In this document: one piece after another, positions 1 through 8,824 of the stretch
Numbering within the stretch: the stretch's first letter is position 1
Layout: every line of letters begins with the position of its first letter
Source: Bifidobacterium moukalabense DSM 27321
GTDB lineage: Bacteria; Actinomycetota; Actinomycetes; Actinomycetales; Bifidobacteriaceae
Assembly (NCBI RefSeq): GCF_000522505.1
Contig: NZ_AZMV01000004.1
Coordinates: 124,001 to 188,000 of the forward strand
Direction: 5' to 3'
Length of the DNA: 64,000 nucleotides
The notes under the pieces: generated by a model
Told to the model about the DNA's origin: nothing
Seen by the model: only the letters and a program-made list of their open reading frames with translations
Database searches by the model: none
Made by a program: the position numbers and the translations under genes

Positions 1-245
1 TCATGATCGGCGCACTGGGCGGCGCGATCGGCATAGCGCTCGCCTCGCTGGCGATCCTCCCCTTCAGCACGCTGATCGGCAGGCAGTTGCAGCTGCCGTA
101 CCTGCAATCCGGTGTGTGGAACGTGATGCTGCTGATCGTGGTGAGCTTCGCATTCGCGGTGATCACCGGCGTGATCGCGTCCATCGCCACCGCGGTGAAA
201 CTGTCCGCACCGGAAACCTATCTGACGTTGAGGGAGGGGGAGTGA
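1..245 (+). CDS. FtsX-like ABC transporter permease, C-terminal end (partial)
   Basis: This is the last ~80 residues of a membrane protein whose start lies left of the window. Two hydrophobic segments are visible (roughly residues 5-25 and 40-66 of the visible part), followed by the short tail APETYLTLREGE. This is the usual ending of FtsX/MacB-type permeases that work with a LolD-like ATPase. The stop codon lies two bases before the start codon of the ATPase gene that follows, so the two are translated as a pair and should form one transporter. The substrate cannot be told from this fragment. The family call rests on topology, the tail and the neighbour. Confidence 0.7.
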   Translation, partial: MIGALGGAIGIALASLAILPFSTLIGRQLQLPYLQSGVWNVMLLIVVSFAFAVITGVIASIATAVKLSAPETYLTLREGE

Positions 246-247
246 GC

Positions 248-1057
248 ATGAACGTATTGGAGTTGCATGATCTGACCCGTGAGTTCACGCGCAGAGGCAA
301 ACCGTTCGCGGCGGTCGACCATGTGGATCTCATCCTGAGGGAGGGTGAGTTCATTGCCATCGTCGGGCGTTCCGGCAACGGCAAAAGCACGCTGCTCAAC
401 CTCATTACCGGGCTGTTGCGCCCTACCGGCGGCTCGATCATGCTTGATGGACGAGACATCGTCGCCCTACGCGACAGGCAGATGTCGGCGATACGCAACC
501 GGGTGATCGGATTCGTGACGCAGAGTCAGACCCTGCTGCCGAATCTCACCGTAATCGATAACGTGATTCTTCCGGCGGTACTTGAACCCGGCAATCACGC
601 GACCGATGACGATGATTCGCAGGAAACCGATGATGATGCAGAGGAGACGTCTTCGGACCAACCACCGGTGGATGACGGCCTGCCGGATGTGATCGCGGCG
701 GCACCCGTCGCTACGGATGCGGCCACCCGGTCTTCCGACCGTCTCGCCGGGCGTGCCCGCGAACTGTTGGAAATGCTTGAGGTCGCCGATCTGGCCGACT
801 GCTATCCGAAGGAGCTTTCCGGCGGCGAGATGCGCCGCGTCTCCATCGCACGCGCGTTGATGAATCGTCCGAAATTGCTCATCGCTGACGAGCCGACCGG
901 CGATCTGGACGCCGAAAGCACGGCGATCGTCATGCGATTGCTGAGAGATGTCGCGAACAGTGGTACCGCGGTGCTCATGGTCACTCATGATCCGGATGCC
1001 CTGGCGTACGTGGATTACGTATTCCGCATGGATAGGGGAGTGCTGAGCGAGGCATAG
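248..1057 (+). CDS. ABC transporter ATP-binding protein (LolD/MacB type) with acidic insert
   Basis: This is a 269-residue ATPase that would power the permease encoded just upstream. Walker A is GRSGNGKS (residues 40-47), the Q-loop is TQSQTL (91-96), the signature is LSGGE (190-194), Walker B with its glutamate is LLIADEPTGDLD (210-221), and the switch His is in MVTHDPD (244-250). The ATG at 248 is chosen because a GGGAGGGGG ribosome-binding site precedes it and it follows the permease stop closely. It is oddly long. Between the Q-loop and the signature, residues ~114-164 form a low-complexity Asp/Glu/Thr/Ala-rich insertion, where LolD-like ATPases of about 225-230 residues have only a short helical link. 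The core motifs are intact, so activity is expected. Confidence 0.9.
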   Translation: MNVLELHDLTREFTRRGKPFAAVDHVDLILREGEFIAIVGRSGNGKSTLLNLITGLLRPTGGSIMLDGRDIVALRDRQMSAIRNRVIGFVTQSQTLLPNLTVIDNVILPAVLEPGNHATDDDDSQETDDDAEETSSDQPPVDDGLPDVIAAAPVATDAATRSSDRLAGRARELLEMLEVADLADCYPKELSGGEMRRVSIARALMNRPKLLIADEPTGDLDAESTAIVMRLLRDVANSGTAVLMVTHDPDALAYVDYVFRMDRGVLSEA

Positions 1058-1173
1058 GACGAGACATGCCGAATAACATGGCTATCCTCGATAGTCCCGC
1101 CCCTATGTGTATCATTGACGATTGGTGTGCGCCTGATAGGGCGTATACCGTCTGGAGCCTTAGCCCATCAGTG

Positions 1174-1188
1174 GGTCGGCGGCCGACC
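1174..1188 (+). promoter_or_regulatory. Possible structured leader of rpsD
   Basis: The 255 bases between the ABC ATPase gene and rpsD hold no gene. Within them lies an interrupted palindrome, GGTCGGC-G-GCCGACC, followed by further GC-rich self-complementary sequence up to ~1275. A TTGACG hexamer at 1115-1120 could be a -35 box, although no good -10 follows at the right distance. S4 is a known autoregulator of its own mRNA in other bacteria, so a leader structure is plausible. That role is inference here. Confidence 0.25.
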
Positions 1189-1312
1189 TTGTTATGAGGT
1201 TGCCGTTCGCGCTTGCCGCGAGGGAAGCACTGGAGAGGCTGGCTCAGCGCGGGTCGAGCAATCGGCGCGCGTTCCGTTCAGACAACGACAGAACAAACAA
1301 AGGATTAAACCA

Positions 1313-1939
1313 ATGACGAACGTTCAGCGTTCTCGCCGTCAGGTGCGCCTTTCCCGCGCCCTCGGCATCGCTCTGACCCCTAAGGCTCAGCGCATCTTCG
1401 AAAAGCGTCCGTATGCTCCGGGTGAGCACGGCCGCACCCGCCGCCGCACTGAATCCGATTATGCAGTGCGTCTGCGCGAGAAGCAGCGTCTTCGCGCTCA
1501 GTATGGCATTTCCGAGAAGCAGCTTCGCGCAGCTTACGAGAAGGGCACCCACACCGCCGGCCAGACCGGTAACGCCATGCTGACCGATCTCGAAACCCGC
1601 CTTGACGCCCTGGTCCTGCGTGCAGGCTTCGCCCGCACCACCGCTCAGGCCCGTCAGTTCGTGGTTCACCGTCACATTCTCGTCGACGGCAACATCGTCG
1701 ACCGCCCGTCCTACCGCGTCAAGCCTGGCCAGACCATTCAGGTCAAGGCCAAGAGCCAGACCATGGTTCCGTTCCAGATCGCTGCCGAAGGTGTGCACCG
1801 CGATGTGCTGCCGGCGGTTCCGGGCTACCTGGACGTCAACCTGCCTTCCCTGAAGGCCACCCTGACTCGCAAGCCTGAAGCCGAGGAGATCCCGGTGCAG
1901 GTCAACATCCAGTACGTGGTCGAATTCTACGCCCGCTGA
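1313..1939 (+). CDS. rpsD: 30S ribosomal protein S4
   Basis: The product is 208 residues, the normal length for S4, a primary 16S rRNA-binding protein that starts assembly of the small-subunit body. It opens MTNVQRSRRQVRLSRALG and has the S4 RNA-binding fold in the middle (LETRLDALVLRAGFARTT, ~residues 92-109, followed by VHRHILVDGNIVD). The start at 1313 follows AAGGATT and matches the family N-terminus; upstream in-frame codons do not. The gene stands alone as a transcription unit, outside an S13-S11-RNA polymerase alpha operon, and ends at a strong hairpin. Confidence 0.97.
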   Translation: MTNVQRSRRQVRLSRALGIALTPKAQRIFEKRPYAPGEHGRTRRRTESDYAVRLREKQRLRAQYGISEKQLRAAYEKGTHTAGQTGNAMLTDLETRLDALVLRAGFARTTAQARQFVVHRHILVDGNIVDRPSYRVKPGQTIQVKAKSQTMVPFQIAAEGVHRDVLPAVPGYLDVNLPSLKATLTRKPEAEEIPVQVNIQYVVEFYAR

Positions 1940-1981
1940 TCTGGATTCACATACTGTAAGAACATACAGTATAAGGACATA

Positions 1982-2025
1982 CAGCAAGAGCCTCGCCGCC
2001 GTCATGGCCGCGAGGCTCTTTGCTG
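1982..2025. terminator. Bidirectional intrinsic terminator between rpsD and the holin-like gene
   Basis: CAGCAAGAGCCTCGC (1982-1996) pairs with GCGAGGCTCTTTGCTG (2010-2025) with a single bulged base and a 13-base loop. T-runs are present on both sides of the core stem. It sits between converging genes and should serve both. Confidence 0.85.
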
Positions 2026-2051
2026 TCTACGGGGATTCCGGCAGGTGCTGA

Positions 2052-2429
2052 TCAGTCCGCGACGATGCCTCCGACAATGCCGCCGACGATGGTGGATACG
2101 ATCGACATGATCAACGAACCGATGACGGACCACCAAAAGCCGTCGATGACGACACCTACGTCGAACAGACTCATGGCCAGCCAGGAGGCGAGCTGCATGA
2201 ACAGCCAGTTGATGATCAAGGCGATCAGACCGAACGACAGAATGGAGAACGGCAATGCTATGGCGTGCACGATCGGCTTGATCGATGCATTGATCAGCGC
2301 CATGAACAATGCGAACGCTCCGATGCCAAGAATCGGGGGTTCCCCGACGGCATGCATGCCAGGCAACAGGGCGACCATGACTGCGGCTGCGATGGTCAAA
2401 ACCAGCCAACGTGAAATGAAATGACTCAT
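2052..2429 (-). CDS. Phage-holin-family IV-like small membrane protein
   Basis: This 125-residue protein is almost wholly hydrophobic, with four predicted membrane helices (about residues 5-25, 33-52, 58-80 and 95-121). It ends in a glycine/isoleucine-rich segment (IVGGIVGGIVAD). The pattern fits the widespread four-helix 'mycobacterial holin / phage holin family IV' group. These are chromosomal, common in Actinobacteria, and of unproven function despite the name. No lysis genes or phage genes are nearby, so I would not infer a holin role. It converges on rpsD and diverges from the phosphatase gene. Confidence 0.75.
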   Translation of the reverse strand: MSHFISRWLVLTIAAAVMVALLPGMHAVGEPPILGIGAFALFMALINASIKPIVHAIALPFSILSFGLIALIINWLFMQLASWLAMSLFDVGVVIDGFWWSVIGSLIMSIVSTIVGGIVGGIVAD

Positions 2430-2482
2430 AATCCCAATCGTAATGCATGCGTTTCGCCCATCTCAACAGGTAGCATGAAAGC

Positions 2483-3157
2483 ATGTTGCTTCATCTCCAT
2501 CTTGTCCGCCATGGACAGACGTTTTTCAATCGGTACAACCGGCTGCAGGGTTGGTCGAATTCACCGCTGACGCAATCCGGCCTCGCCGACGCCGACAAGG
2601 CCGCAGCCAAGCTGTGCGGTTACGATTTTGCCGCCGCCTATTGTTCCGACACTACGCGCGCCCAGATTACCGCGCAGCGCATTCTCGATATGAATGAGCG
2701 GGCAGGGCATGCCCGCCCGGCATTGATCAGCGACATGCATTTCCGAGAACAGTTCTACGGATATTTCGAGGGGCAGGATATGGGCGTTGCATGGACGGCC
2801 GCCGGTGGACCCCATGAGGCCAAAGGATATAACGATATCGTGGCGAAGTTCGGTCTCGCCGCCACTCGTGACTTTCTGAAGGAAGCCGATCCGTTCCATG
2901 ACGCCGAGTCCGATGCCGAATACTGGGAACGTGTCGAAGGGGGATTTTCGCTGATCGCCGCAAATCCGTTGCTGAAGGACGGCGATCATGTGCTGCAGAT
3001 CTCGCACGGCAACACGTTGCTGAGCCTGATGCATCGTTATGCTCCCGAAGGCTACGATCTGAGCGAACGGCCGGCAAACGGGTCGGTCACCAGCCTTGAT
3101 TTCGACACGGAACGGCCAATCGATCAGGCCGTGACCGTCATTTCATATAACCAGTGA
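2483..3157 (+). CDS. Histidine phosphatase family protein (phosphoglycerate-mutase-like)
   Basis: This is a 224-residue cytosolic phosphatase-fold protein. The catalytic RHG motif is LVRHGQTFFNRYNRLQG, with R9, H10 and G11, and the second histidine lies in ISHGNTLLSL near residue 174. The region between (FREQFYGYFEGQDM) carries the glutamate that usually acts as acid. Family members remove phosphate from small molecules or, less often, move it in glycolysis. The gene is not in a glycolytic context, and the substrate cannot be assigned. It is divergent from the holin-like gene, with a short shared promoter region. Confidence 0.88.
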   Translation: MLLHLHLVRHGQTFFNRYNRLQGWSNSPLTQSGLADADKAAAKLCGYDFAAAYCSDTTRAQITAQRILDMNERAGHARPALISDMHFREQFYGYFEGQDMGVAWTAAGGPHEAKGYNDIVAKFGLAATRDFLKEADPFHDAESDAEYWERVEGGFSLIAANPLLKDGDHVLQISHGNTLLSLMHRYAPEGYDLSERPANGSVTSLDFDTERPIDQAVTVISYNQ

Positions 3158-3240
3158 ACGATTTGCCTTCCGTCGGGGCATTTGACTACTGTTAGCCGGG
3201 TATTGTGTTCGCGGGTCACCGTGGGACTGAAAAGAGGTAC

Positions 3241-3630
3241 ATGATGGGTGTTGGAGAGATCGCCGGTCTGATTGCGGCAATCGCGTTTGCGATTCTTGCC
3301 GGTTTCATGATCTACCCGTTGATCCGACTGGGCAAGCTGTTCGATCAGATCGCCCAGACCGTCAAGGACACCGGGGATCATGCGATTCCGGCGCTTGACG
3401 AAAGTGTGACCACCGTACAGCAGGTCAACAAGTCGCTGGAGGATGTCAACAAGATCTCCGAGGCAGCCTCGACCACGGCCAATAACGTCGGCGCCCTGAC
3501 CGATCTGTACGGGTCCTTCCTCGGCAAGCCGGTCATCAAGATCGCTTCGGCCGTCTATGCTCTGAAATCCACGGCACAGTCCTTCATGAACAATCGAACC
3601 GCCGACCGTGCCCAGAACAAGGGGGAGTGA
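3241..3630 (+). CDS. DUF948-type membrane-anchored coiled-coil protein
   Basis: This ~129-residue protein has one N-terminal membrane helix (about residues 6-24) and then a polar helical region rich in repeated V-T-T-V-Q-Q and N-K-S-L-E-D units, typical of DUF948 proteins. It is probably anchored in the membrane with the helix bundle on one face. Function is unknown. The start is taken at 3241 (MMGVGEI); AGAGG at 3233-3237 would space even better for the ATG at 3244. A GTG at 3205 would add 12 residues of no family likeness. It is translationally coupled to the next small gene and lies directly before alaS. Confidence 0.75.
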   Translation: MMGVGEIAGLIAAIAFAILAGFMIYPLIRLGKLFDQIAQTVKDTGDHAIPALDESVTTVQQVNKSLEDVNKISEAASTTANNVGALTDLYGSFLGKPVIKIASAVYALKSTAQSFMNNRTADRAQNKGE

Positions 3631-3866
3631 TGTTCAAGCGTCTCTTTTGGATGTCCCTTGGCGTGTGCATCGGAATCGTGGCCGTCACCAAGGCGCAGGC
3701 ATATATCAAAGCCAATACGCCCGACGTGGCGCGTCAGTTCCTGCTCGGCCCCGATCAGGACCACGTGACCGTGCGTACGCTTGAAGGACTGGTCAACGAG
3801 TTCAATGCCGCACGTCGAGCCCGTGAGGCTGAACTCAACGCCAAATATGCAGCCAAGGTCGATTGA
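3630..3866 (+). CDS. Small membrane-anchored hypothetical protein
   Basis: The product is 78 residues, with a hydrophobic helix at residues ~6-22 ([17 protein letters not shown]) and a charged tail ending in [18 protein letters not shown]. The start codon overlaps the previous stop (TGATG), a strong sign of coupling. Small proteins of this build occur between the DUF948 gene and alaS in related actinobacteria as far as I recall. I assign no function. The pair may form a membrane complex. Confidence 0.65.
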   Translation: MFKRLFWMSLGVCIGIVAVTKAQAYIKANTPDVARQFLLGPDQDHVTVRTLEGLVNEFNAARRAREAELNAKYAAKVD

Positions 3867-3954
3867 CCTTCGCGCTTCAGTCCGTTCAGGCAACATTTGT
3901 ACAAGACGTCCGGAGGGCATCGGGTCCTTCGGCAATAAAGGAGCTCAATCTCAT

Positions 3955-6633
3955 ATGCGCACTTCTGAAATCGCGAAGCGCTATCTTGATTATTTCCAGA
4001 AGCATGATCACCTTATCGTGCCTTCCGCGTCGCTGATCTCGCCGAATCCGACCACCCTGTTCACCATCGCAGGCATGGTTCCGTTCATTCCGTACCTCAT
4101 GGGCGAGCAGACTCCGCCGAAGAGCCGCATGGCCTCCAATCAGAAGTGCGTGCGTACCCTGGACATCGACGAGGTCGGCAAGACCACACGTCACGGCACC
4201 TTCTTCCAGATGCTCGGCAATTTCTCCTTCGGCGATTACTTCAAGGAGGAGGCCATTCACTATGCATATGAGCTGCTGACCACGCCACAGGACCAGGGCG
4301 GCTATGGCTTCGATTCGGAGAAGCTGTGGATGACCACCTTCACCGATGACGAGGAAGCACGATCGATGTGGAAGAACGAGGGCGTCGATCCCGAGCACAT
4401 CCAGATTATGGGCATGGAAGACAACTTCTGGACCACCGGCGGCCCCGGCCCCGGCGGCCCGTGCTCCGAAATCTACGTCGACCGCGGCCCCCAGTACGGT
4501 GTCGAGGGCGGCCCGATCGCCGACGAGAACCGTTACATCGAAATCTGGGATCTCGTGTTCGAAAACTACGAGGTCGACAACGTCAAGTCCAAGACCGACC
4601 TGCATATCGTCGGGGAACTCGAGAACAAGAACATCGATACCGGTGCCGGTCTGGAGCGTCTCGCCTACCTGATGCAGGGCAAGCAGAACATCTACGAAAC
4701 CGATGAGGTCTTCCCGGTTATCGAGGCCGCCCAGAAACTGTCCGGTCGTACCTATGGCGATGACGAGGCCATGGATGTCAAGTTCCGCGTGGTCGCCGAC
4801 CATGTGCGTTCCGCCCTCATGATCATGTCCGACGGTGTGCGCCCGTCCAATAATGGTCGTGGATACGTGCTGCGCCGACTGCTGCGCCGCACTGTCAAGG
4901 CCATGCGCGCCCTCGGCGTGACCGATCCGGTGCTGCCGACCCTGTTCCCCGTCTCCAAGGAGGCCATGGTTCCGAGCTATCCGGAGCTGGAGAGTACGTT
5001 CCACGAGGTATCCGAATCCGCCTATGGCGAGGAGGATGCATTCCGTCGCACCCTCGAGGCCGGCACCGAGATATTCGACCTGGCCGTGAGCAAGGCCAAG
5101 GAATCCGGCAAGACCATCGTCTCCGGAGATGACGCCTTCAAGTTGCACGACACCTACGGCTTCCCAATCGAGCTGACCCTCGAAATGGCCGAAGAGCAGG
5201 GAGTGAAGGTCGACGAGGCCAAGTTCCGTGAACTCATGGCCGAGCAGAAGAGCCGTGCCCGCGCCGATGCGCTGAAGAAGCGCCATAATGTGGATCTGTC
5301 CGTCTATGACGATTTCAAGAAGACGCTTGCCCGGCCGATCGACTTCCTGGGCTACACCGATATGTCGGCACGCGCCCGTGTGATCGGCATCATGCAGGAA
5401 GGCAAGGGCTCCGTGCCCGCGGTCACCGGTCCGGCCAACATCGAGGTCATCCTCGACCGCACCCCGTTCTATGCGGAGGCCGGTGGTCAGCTCGCCGATC
5501 AGGGTGAGATCCTCTCCGATGACGGCGCCGTGCTTGAAGTCGACGATGTGCAGAAGCCGATCAAGGACCTCATCGTGCATCAGTGCCGTCTGACTGAGGG
5601 CACGCTGGTCGTGGGCGCCGAAGTCAACGCCAACATCGACCTTGACCGTCGCGGCGCCATCGCACGATCCCACACCGCGACCCATATGGTGCATAAGGCG
5701 CTGCGCGAGGAGCTTGGCCCGCAGGCCACCCAGCGTGGTTCGGAAGACGCACCGAACCGTCTGCGTTTCGATTTCCAGTGGTCCAAGGCTCCGGCGAGGT
5801 CCGTGATGGATGCCGTCGAAGCCCGGGTGAACGACCGCATCCGCGACAATCTGTCCGTCACCACGCAGGAGATGAAGTTCGACGACGCCATTGCGTTGGG
5901 TGCCATGCACCTGTTCGGCGAGAAGTACGGCGATGTCGTGCGCGTGGTCTCCATCGGCGAGGATGGATGGAGCCGTGAGCTGTGCGGTGGCACGCATATC
6001 GATCACGTCGGCAAGATCGGTGCCGTCAACATCATGTCGGAAGCCTCCATCGGTTCCGGTGTGCGCCGTGTGGACGCGCTGGTCGGTCAGAGCGCCTACG
6101 AATTCAATGCCCGTGAGCATGCGTTGGTCTCCCAGCTTTCCGACCAACTCAACGCGCGTCCGGACGAACTGGCGGAACGCGTGAACACGCTGCTTGCCAA
6201 GCTTAAGGAATCCGACCGCCGTCTGGCCGCCATGTACGAGGGCCAGCTAGCCGCATCCGTGCCGGCCATCGTCGCCGATGCCAAGGCCTCTCAGGCTCCC
6301 GTCAAGGTGGCCTCCAAGAACGTGGAGCACTTCGGTTCCTTCGACGCCCTGCGCAAGACCGTGCTCGACATCCGGGGTCAGCTTGGCGAGGACGTCCCGG
6401 TCGTCGTGGCTCTCGCCGGTGTGAATGAGGACGGCAAGCCGATGGTCGCCGTGGCCACCAACGATGCCGCACGCAAGCAGGGCATCAAGGCGGGCGACCT
6501 GGTCCGTGGCGCTTCCAAGATCCTTGGCGGCGGTGGCGGCGGCAAGCCCGACTTCGCCCAGGGTGGTGGCTCCGATGCCACCAAGATCGACGCCGCTCTC
6601 GAGGCTCTGGTCAATCAGGCCATGAAGGGCTGA
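3955..6633 (+). CDS. alaS: Alanyl-tRNA synthetase
   Basis: This 892-residue enzyme charges tRNA-Ala. The class-II catalytic core fills the first ~260 residues ([22 protein letters not shown] and the [13 protein letters not shown] loop), followed by the tRNA-recognition helices. The editing domain has [12 protein letters not shown], and the SGV.R / CGGTH motif ([10 protein letters not shown]) provides zinc ligands. The C-Ala region with a glycine run ([15 protein letters not shown]) closes the protein. The ATG at 3955 follows AAAGGAG and gives [14 protein letters not shown], the standard family N-terminus. The ruvX and mltG genes follow in the same direction with short gaps, suggesting one operon. 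Confidence 0.97.
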   Translation: MRTSEIAKRYLDYFQKHDHLIVPSASLISPNPTTLFTIAGMVPFIPYLMGEQTPPKSRMASNQKCVRTLDIDEVGKTTRHGTFFQMLGNFSFGDYFKEEAIHYAYELLTTPQDQGGYGFDSEKLWMTTFTDDEEARSMWKNEGVDPEHIQIMGMEDNFWTTGGPGPGGPCSEIYVDRGPQYGVEGGPIADENRYIEIWDLVFENYEVDNVKSKTDLHIVGELENKNIDTGAGLERLAYLMQGKQNIYETDEVFPVIEAAQKLSGRTYGDDEAMDVKFRVVADHVRSALMIMSDGVRPSNNGRGYVLRRLLRRTVKAMRALGVTDPVLPTLFPVSKEAMVPSYPELESTFHEVSESAYGEEDAFRRTLEAGTEIFDLAVSKAKESGKTIVSGDDAFKLHDTYGFPIELTLEMAEEQGVKVDEAKFRELMAEQKSRARADALKKRHNVDLSVYDDFKKTLARPIDFLGYTDMSARARVIGIMQEGKGSVPAVTGPANIEVILDRTPFYAEAGGQLADQGEILSDDGAVLEVDDVQKPIKDLIVHQCRLTEGTLVVGAEVNANIDLDRRGAIARSHTATHMVHKALREELGPQATQRGSEDAPNRLRFDFQWSKAPARSVMDAVEARVNDRIRDNLSVTTQEMKFDDAIALGAMHLFGEKYGDVVRVVSIGEDGWSRELCGGTHIDHVGKIGAVNIMSEASIGSGVRRVDALVGQSAYEFNAREHALVSQLSDQLNARPDELAERVNTLLAKLKESDRRLAAMYEGQLAASVPAIVADAKASQAPVKVASKNVEHFGSFDALRKTVLDIRGQLGEDVPVVVALAGVNEDGKPMVAVATNDAARKQGIKAGDLVRGASKILGGGGGGKPDFAQGGGSDATKIDAALEALVNQAMKG

Positions 6634-6643
6634 AACTTCAGGC

Positions 6644-7099
6644 ATGGTATGGCTTGGAGTCGACTTGGGTGATGCTAGGGTCGGGCTTGCACTGTCCGAT
6701 CCTGAGCTCACCCTTGCCCACCCCGCGGGCAATATTCGGGTTTATGGGGATTCATTCCGCGCACTGGATGAGGTCATCAACGTCATTGAAGACGAATCGG
6801 TGGATCATGTGGTGGTCGGCCTGCCGTTGCTCTTGAACGGTGAGGCGGGGAAGAGCGCCAGGAAGGCGCGACGTTGGGCTGCTAATCTAGAGAAAAGAAT
6901 GCAGGAGGCGGCGCAGGACGGGCTGGAACCGCTCAATGACATTCCAACGATTGAACTAGTTGACGAACGATTGACCACGGTGACCGCACACCAGCAGCTG
7001 TTCGACGCACAGATCAGCGGGCGCAAGCATCGCCCGATGGTCGATCAGCAGTCTGCCGTGGTGATTCTGCAGACGGCGTTGGACCGCGCAGAAAGGTGA
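6644..7099 (+). CDS. ruvX: Putative pre-16S rRNA nuclease / Holliday junction resolvase-like (YqgF)
   Basis: This is a 151-residue RNase-H-fold protein. The first catalytic Asp is in LGVDLGDARVGLALSD (D7), the second acidic element is VVVGLPLLLNGE, and the C-terminal part has VDERLTTVTAHQQL followed by VDQQSAVVILQTALD. E. coli YqgF trims the 5' end of 16S rRNA; the Holliday-junction role is older and less secure. The gene starts 10 bases after alaS and ends 12 bases before mltG, the usual alaS-ruvX-mltG order. Confidence 0.93.
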   Translation: MVWLGVDLGDARVGLALSDPELTLAHPAGNIRVYGDSFRALDEVINVIEDESVDHVVVGLPLLLNGEAGKSARKARRWAANLEKRMQEAAQDGLEPLNDIPTIELVDERLTTVTAHQQLFDAQISGRKHRPMVDQQSAVVILQTALDRAER

Positions 7100-7111
7100 G
7101 AGGAACGATCG

Positions 7112-8293
7112 ATGGCCGAGCATCTTGATGACTTTTTCTCCGATAACGCACAGTGGGTCGAACCTGTGCAGGAGACCTTCGCATCGGCGTTGCCTCCGGA
7201 ACCGCCGAAATCTCGTCGTGCCATGCGCAGGCGCCGTACGGAACGCAAACGCCGTCGCATCATCACACTGATCGCGGTCATCGTAGTGGTCGCCCTGATT
7301 GCGGTCGGATCGTTCTTCGGCATTCGCATGCTGAAGCATTGGAAGGCGATCAACACCGCCGATGAGCAGATTCAGATAGAGGACTATTCGGGCCCTGGCG
7401 ATAAGGACGTGAGCTTTACCGTGGAATCCGGACAAGGCGCCCTTGAGATTGCTCAGAATCTCGTGAAGGCCGACATCGTGAAGTCCACCGCGGCCTTCAC
7501 CAATGCCGTGTCCGCCGGCAGCGCCACGCTGTATCCGGGAACATACTCGCTGAAGACGCATATGAAGGCCTCCGAAGTGGTGAAGATCCTTTCCGACCAA
7601 AGCCAGGCCGGTGGCTTCGTGGAGGTGCGTGCCGGCGAACGTGTATCCGATGTGATCGCCGCCGCCGCACAGGCCTCCGGCAAGGATGTCTCGGAATTCC
7701 AAAGCGTCATCGATGGCGGTGGCGATGGCATTCTGCCGAGCGAGGCGGGCGGTAAATTCGAGGGTTGGTTCGAACCGGGGACCTATGATGCCCAGAACAA
7801 ATCGGCCGAAGACATCATCAAGGCCATGGTGGAGGCACGTATAGCCAAGCTTGACAAGCTTGACGTGCCTACGGGAAGCGACCGTGAGCGCATCCTGATC
7901 ATCGCATCCATCGCCGAATCCGAAGTCGGCAGCGAAAAATACTACGGGCAGGTCGCACGGGTGATTCTCAACCGCATCGATGCCGGCATGCCGTTGGGCA
8001 TGGACACCACCGTCGCCTACGGTCTGGGCATTTCCGCCAGCCAGCTGACGGACGACCAGCTGAATGATTCCAGCAATCCGTACAACACGCGAATCAACAA
8101 AGGCCTGCCGCCGACTCCGATCAGCAATCCGGGAGACGGTGCCATCACCGCGGCCATGAACCCGCCGGAAGGCAAGTGGCTGTATTTCGTGACCACCAAT
8201 CTGAAGACCGGTGAAACGAAGTTCGTCGAAACCGAAGACGAGTTCTGGAAGATTCGCGACGAATACAAGAACAATAACGAGAACGCCAATTAA
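7112..8293 (+). CDS. mltG: Endolytic murein transglycosylase MltG
   Basis: This 393-residue membrane protein cuts nascent glycan strands and so ends peptidoglycan polymerisation. A basic cytoplasmic part (MRRRRTERKRRR) precedes one membrane helix at residues ~50-72. The extracellular part has a LysM-like lead domain and the YceG catalytic domain, with the conserved glutamate in ASIAESEVGS (about residue 269) and LNRIDAGMPLGMDTTV plus NPYNTRINKGLPPTPISNPG downstream. All hallmark blocks are present. It begins 12 bases after ruvX. Confidence 0.95.
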   Translation: MAEHLDDFFSDNAQWVEPVQETFASALPPEPPKSRRAMRRRRTERKRRRIITLIAVIVVVALIAVGSFFGIRMLKHWKAINTADEQIQIEDYSGPGDKDVSFTVESGQGALEIAQNLVKADIVKSTAAFTNAVSAGSATLYPGTYSLKTHMKASEVVKILSDQSQAGGFVEVRAGERVSDVIAAAAQASGKDVSEFQSVIDGGGDGILPSEAGGKFEGWFEPGTYDAQNKSAEDIIKAMVEARIAKLDKLDVPTGSDRERILIIASIAESEVGSEKYYGQVARVILNRIDAGMPLGMDTTVAYGLGISASQLTDDQLNDSSNPYNTRINKGLPPTPISNPGDGAITAAMNPPEGKWLYFVTTNLKTGETKFVETEDEFWKIRDEYKNNNENAN

Positions 8294-8307
8294 CCGCGGT
8301 CCGGGCG

Positions 8308-8804
8308 CTACAGCAGAGCGCAGACCATGACGCTGATCGCCCCGGCCGACACGATCGCCGGGGCGAACGGCGTTCTACCGGCATATCGTGTATGCCTCTG
8401 CGGGTCGAAGCGTGTCCAGAGGGCGATCCACAACAGACCGATGACGGCGATGAGCAGCCACCACAGCACCATGCATACAGGCCGGCCATGCCTACGCCCA
8501 ATCCCATGACCAGCGTGACGGTCACGTCGCCGAAACCGAGCGCGCCCGGCTTGATCAGGGCGAGTGCGCACTGCAGGACCGCGGCAAGTGCGGCGAACAG
8601 CAGGGATTGCAACGCGAGAAACAGCGAATTGACTGATAAGGCGTAGATGATGTTCACCATGATCTGCGCCGTGCAGCCCATGGCAATCCATGCGCGCGGA
8701 ATACGGCGCTCGTGAATGTCCTCAACGCTGACGGCCAGTCCACAAAGCAGACTCGGCAGGCAAATCATGTACCACATACCGTTAAGATAGTCCACTAGTT
8801 GCAT
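8308..8804 (-). pseudogene. Type IV/Tad prepilin peptidase (A24 family), frameshifted
   Basis: Read on the minus strand, the first frame encodes an A24 aspartic membrane peptidase: the first catalytic Asp is in SVEDIHERRIP and the second in the GFGDV signature (GALGFGDVTVTLVMGLG), within several membrane helices. After GVGMAGLYA, near base 8472, that frame becomes nonsense. Another minus frame, ending at 8308, continues with VLWWLLIAVIGLLWIALW and the family's final PFAP segment. A one-base loss (or two-base gain) there explains both. In other bifidobacteria I recall the Tad pilus peptidase TadV lying apart from the tad cluster. The start (8804 or 8777) is uncertain. It is either a real pseudogene or a sequencing error. 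Confidence 0.75.
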
Positions 8805-8824
8805 TCGGCAGAAAAGGAGAGGGC

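Noticed and set aside
2052-2429. Prophage remnant suggested by the holin-like protein
   Set aside because: No integrase, lysin, structural gene or attachment site is nearby; four-helix proteins of this group are ordinary chromosomal genes in Actinobacteria.
3886-6147. A 753-codon open frame antisense to alaS
   Set aside because: It mirrors a clear synthetase gene; long antisense frames are common in GC-rich coding DNA and the translation has no recognisable domain.
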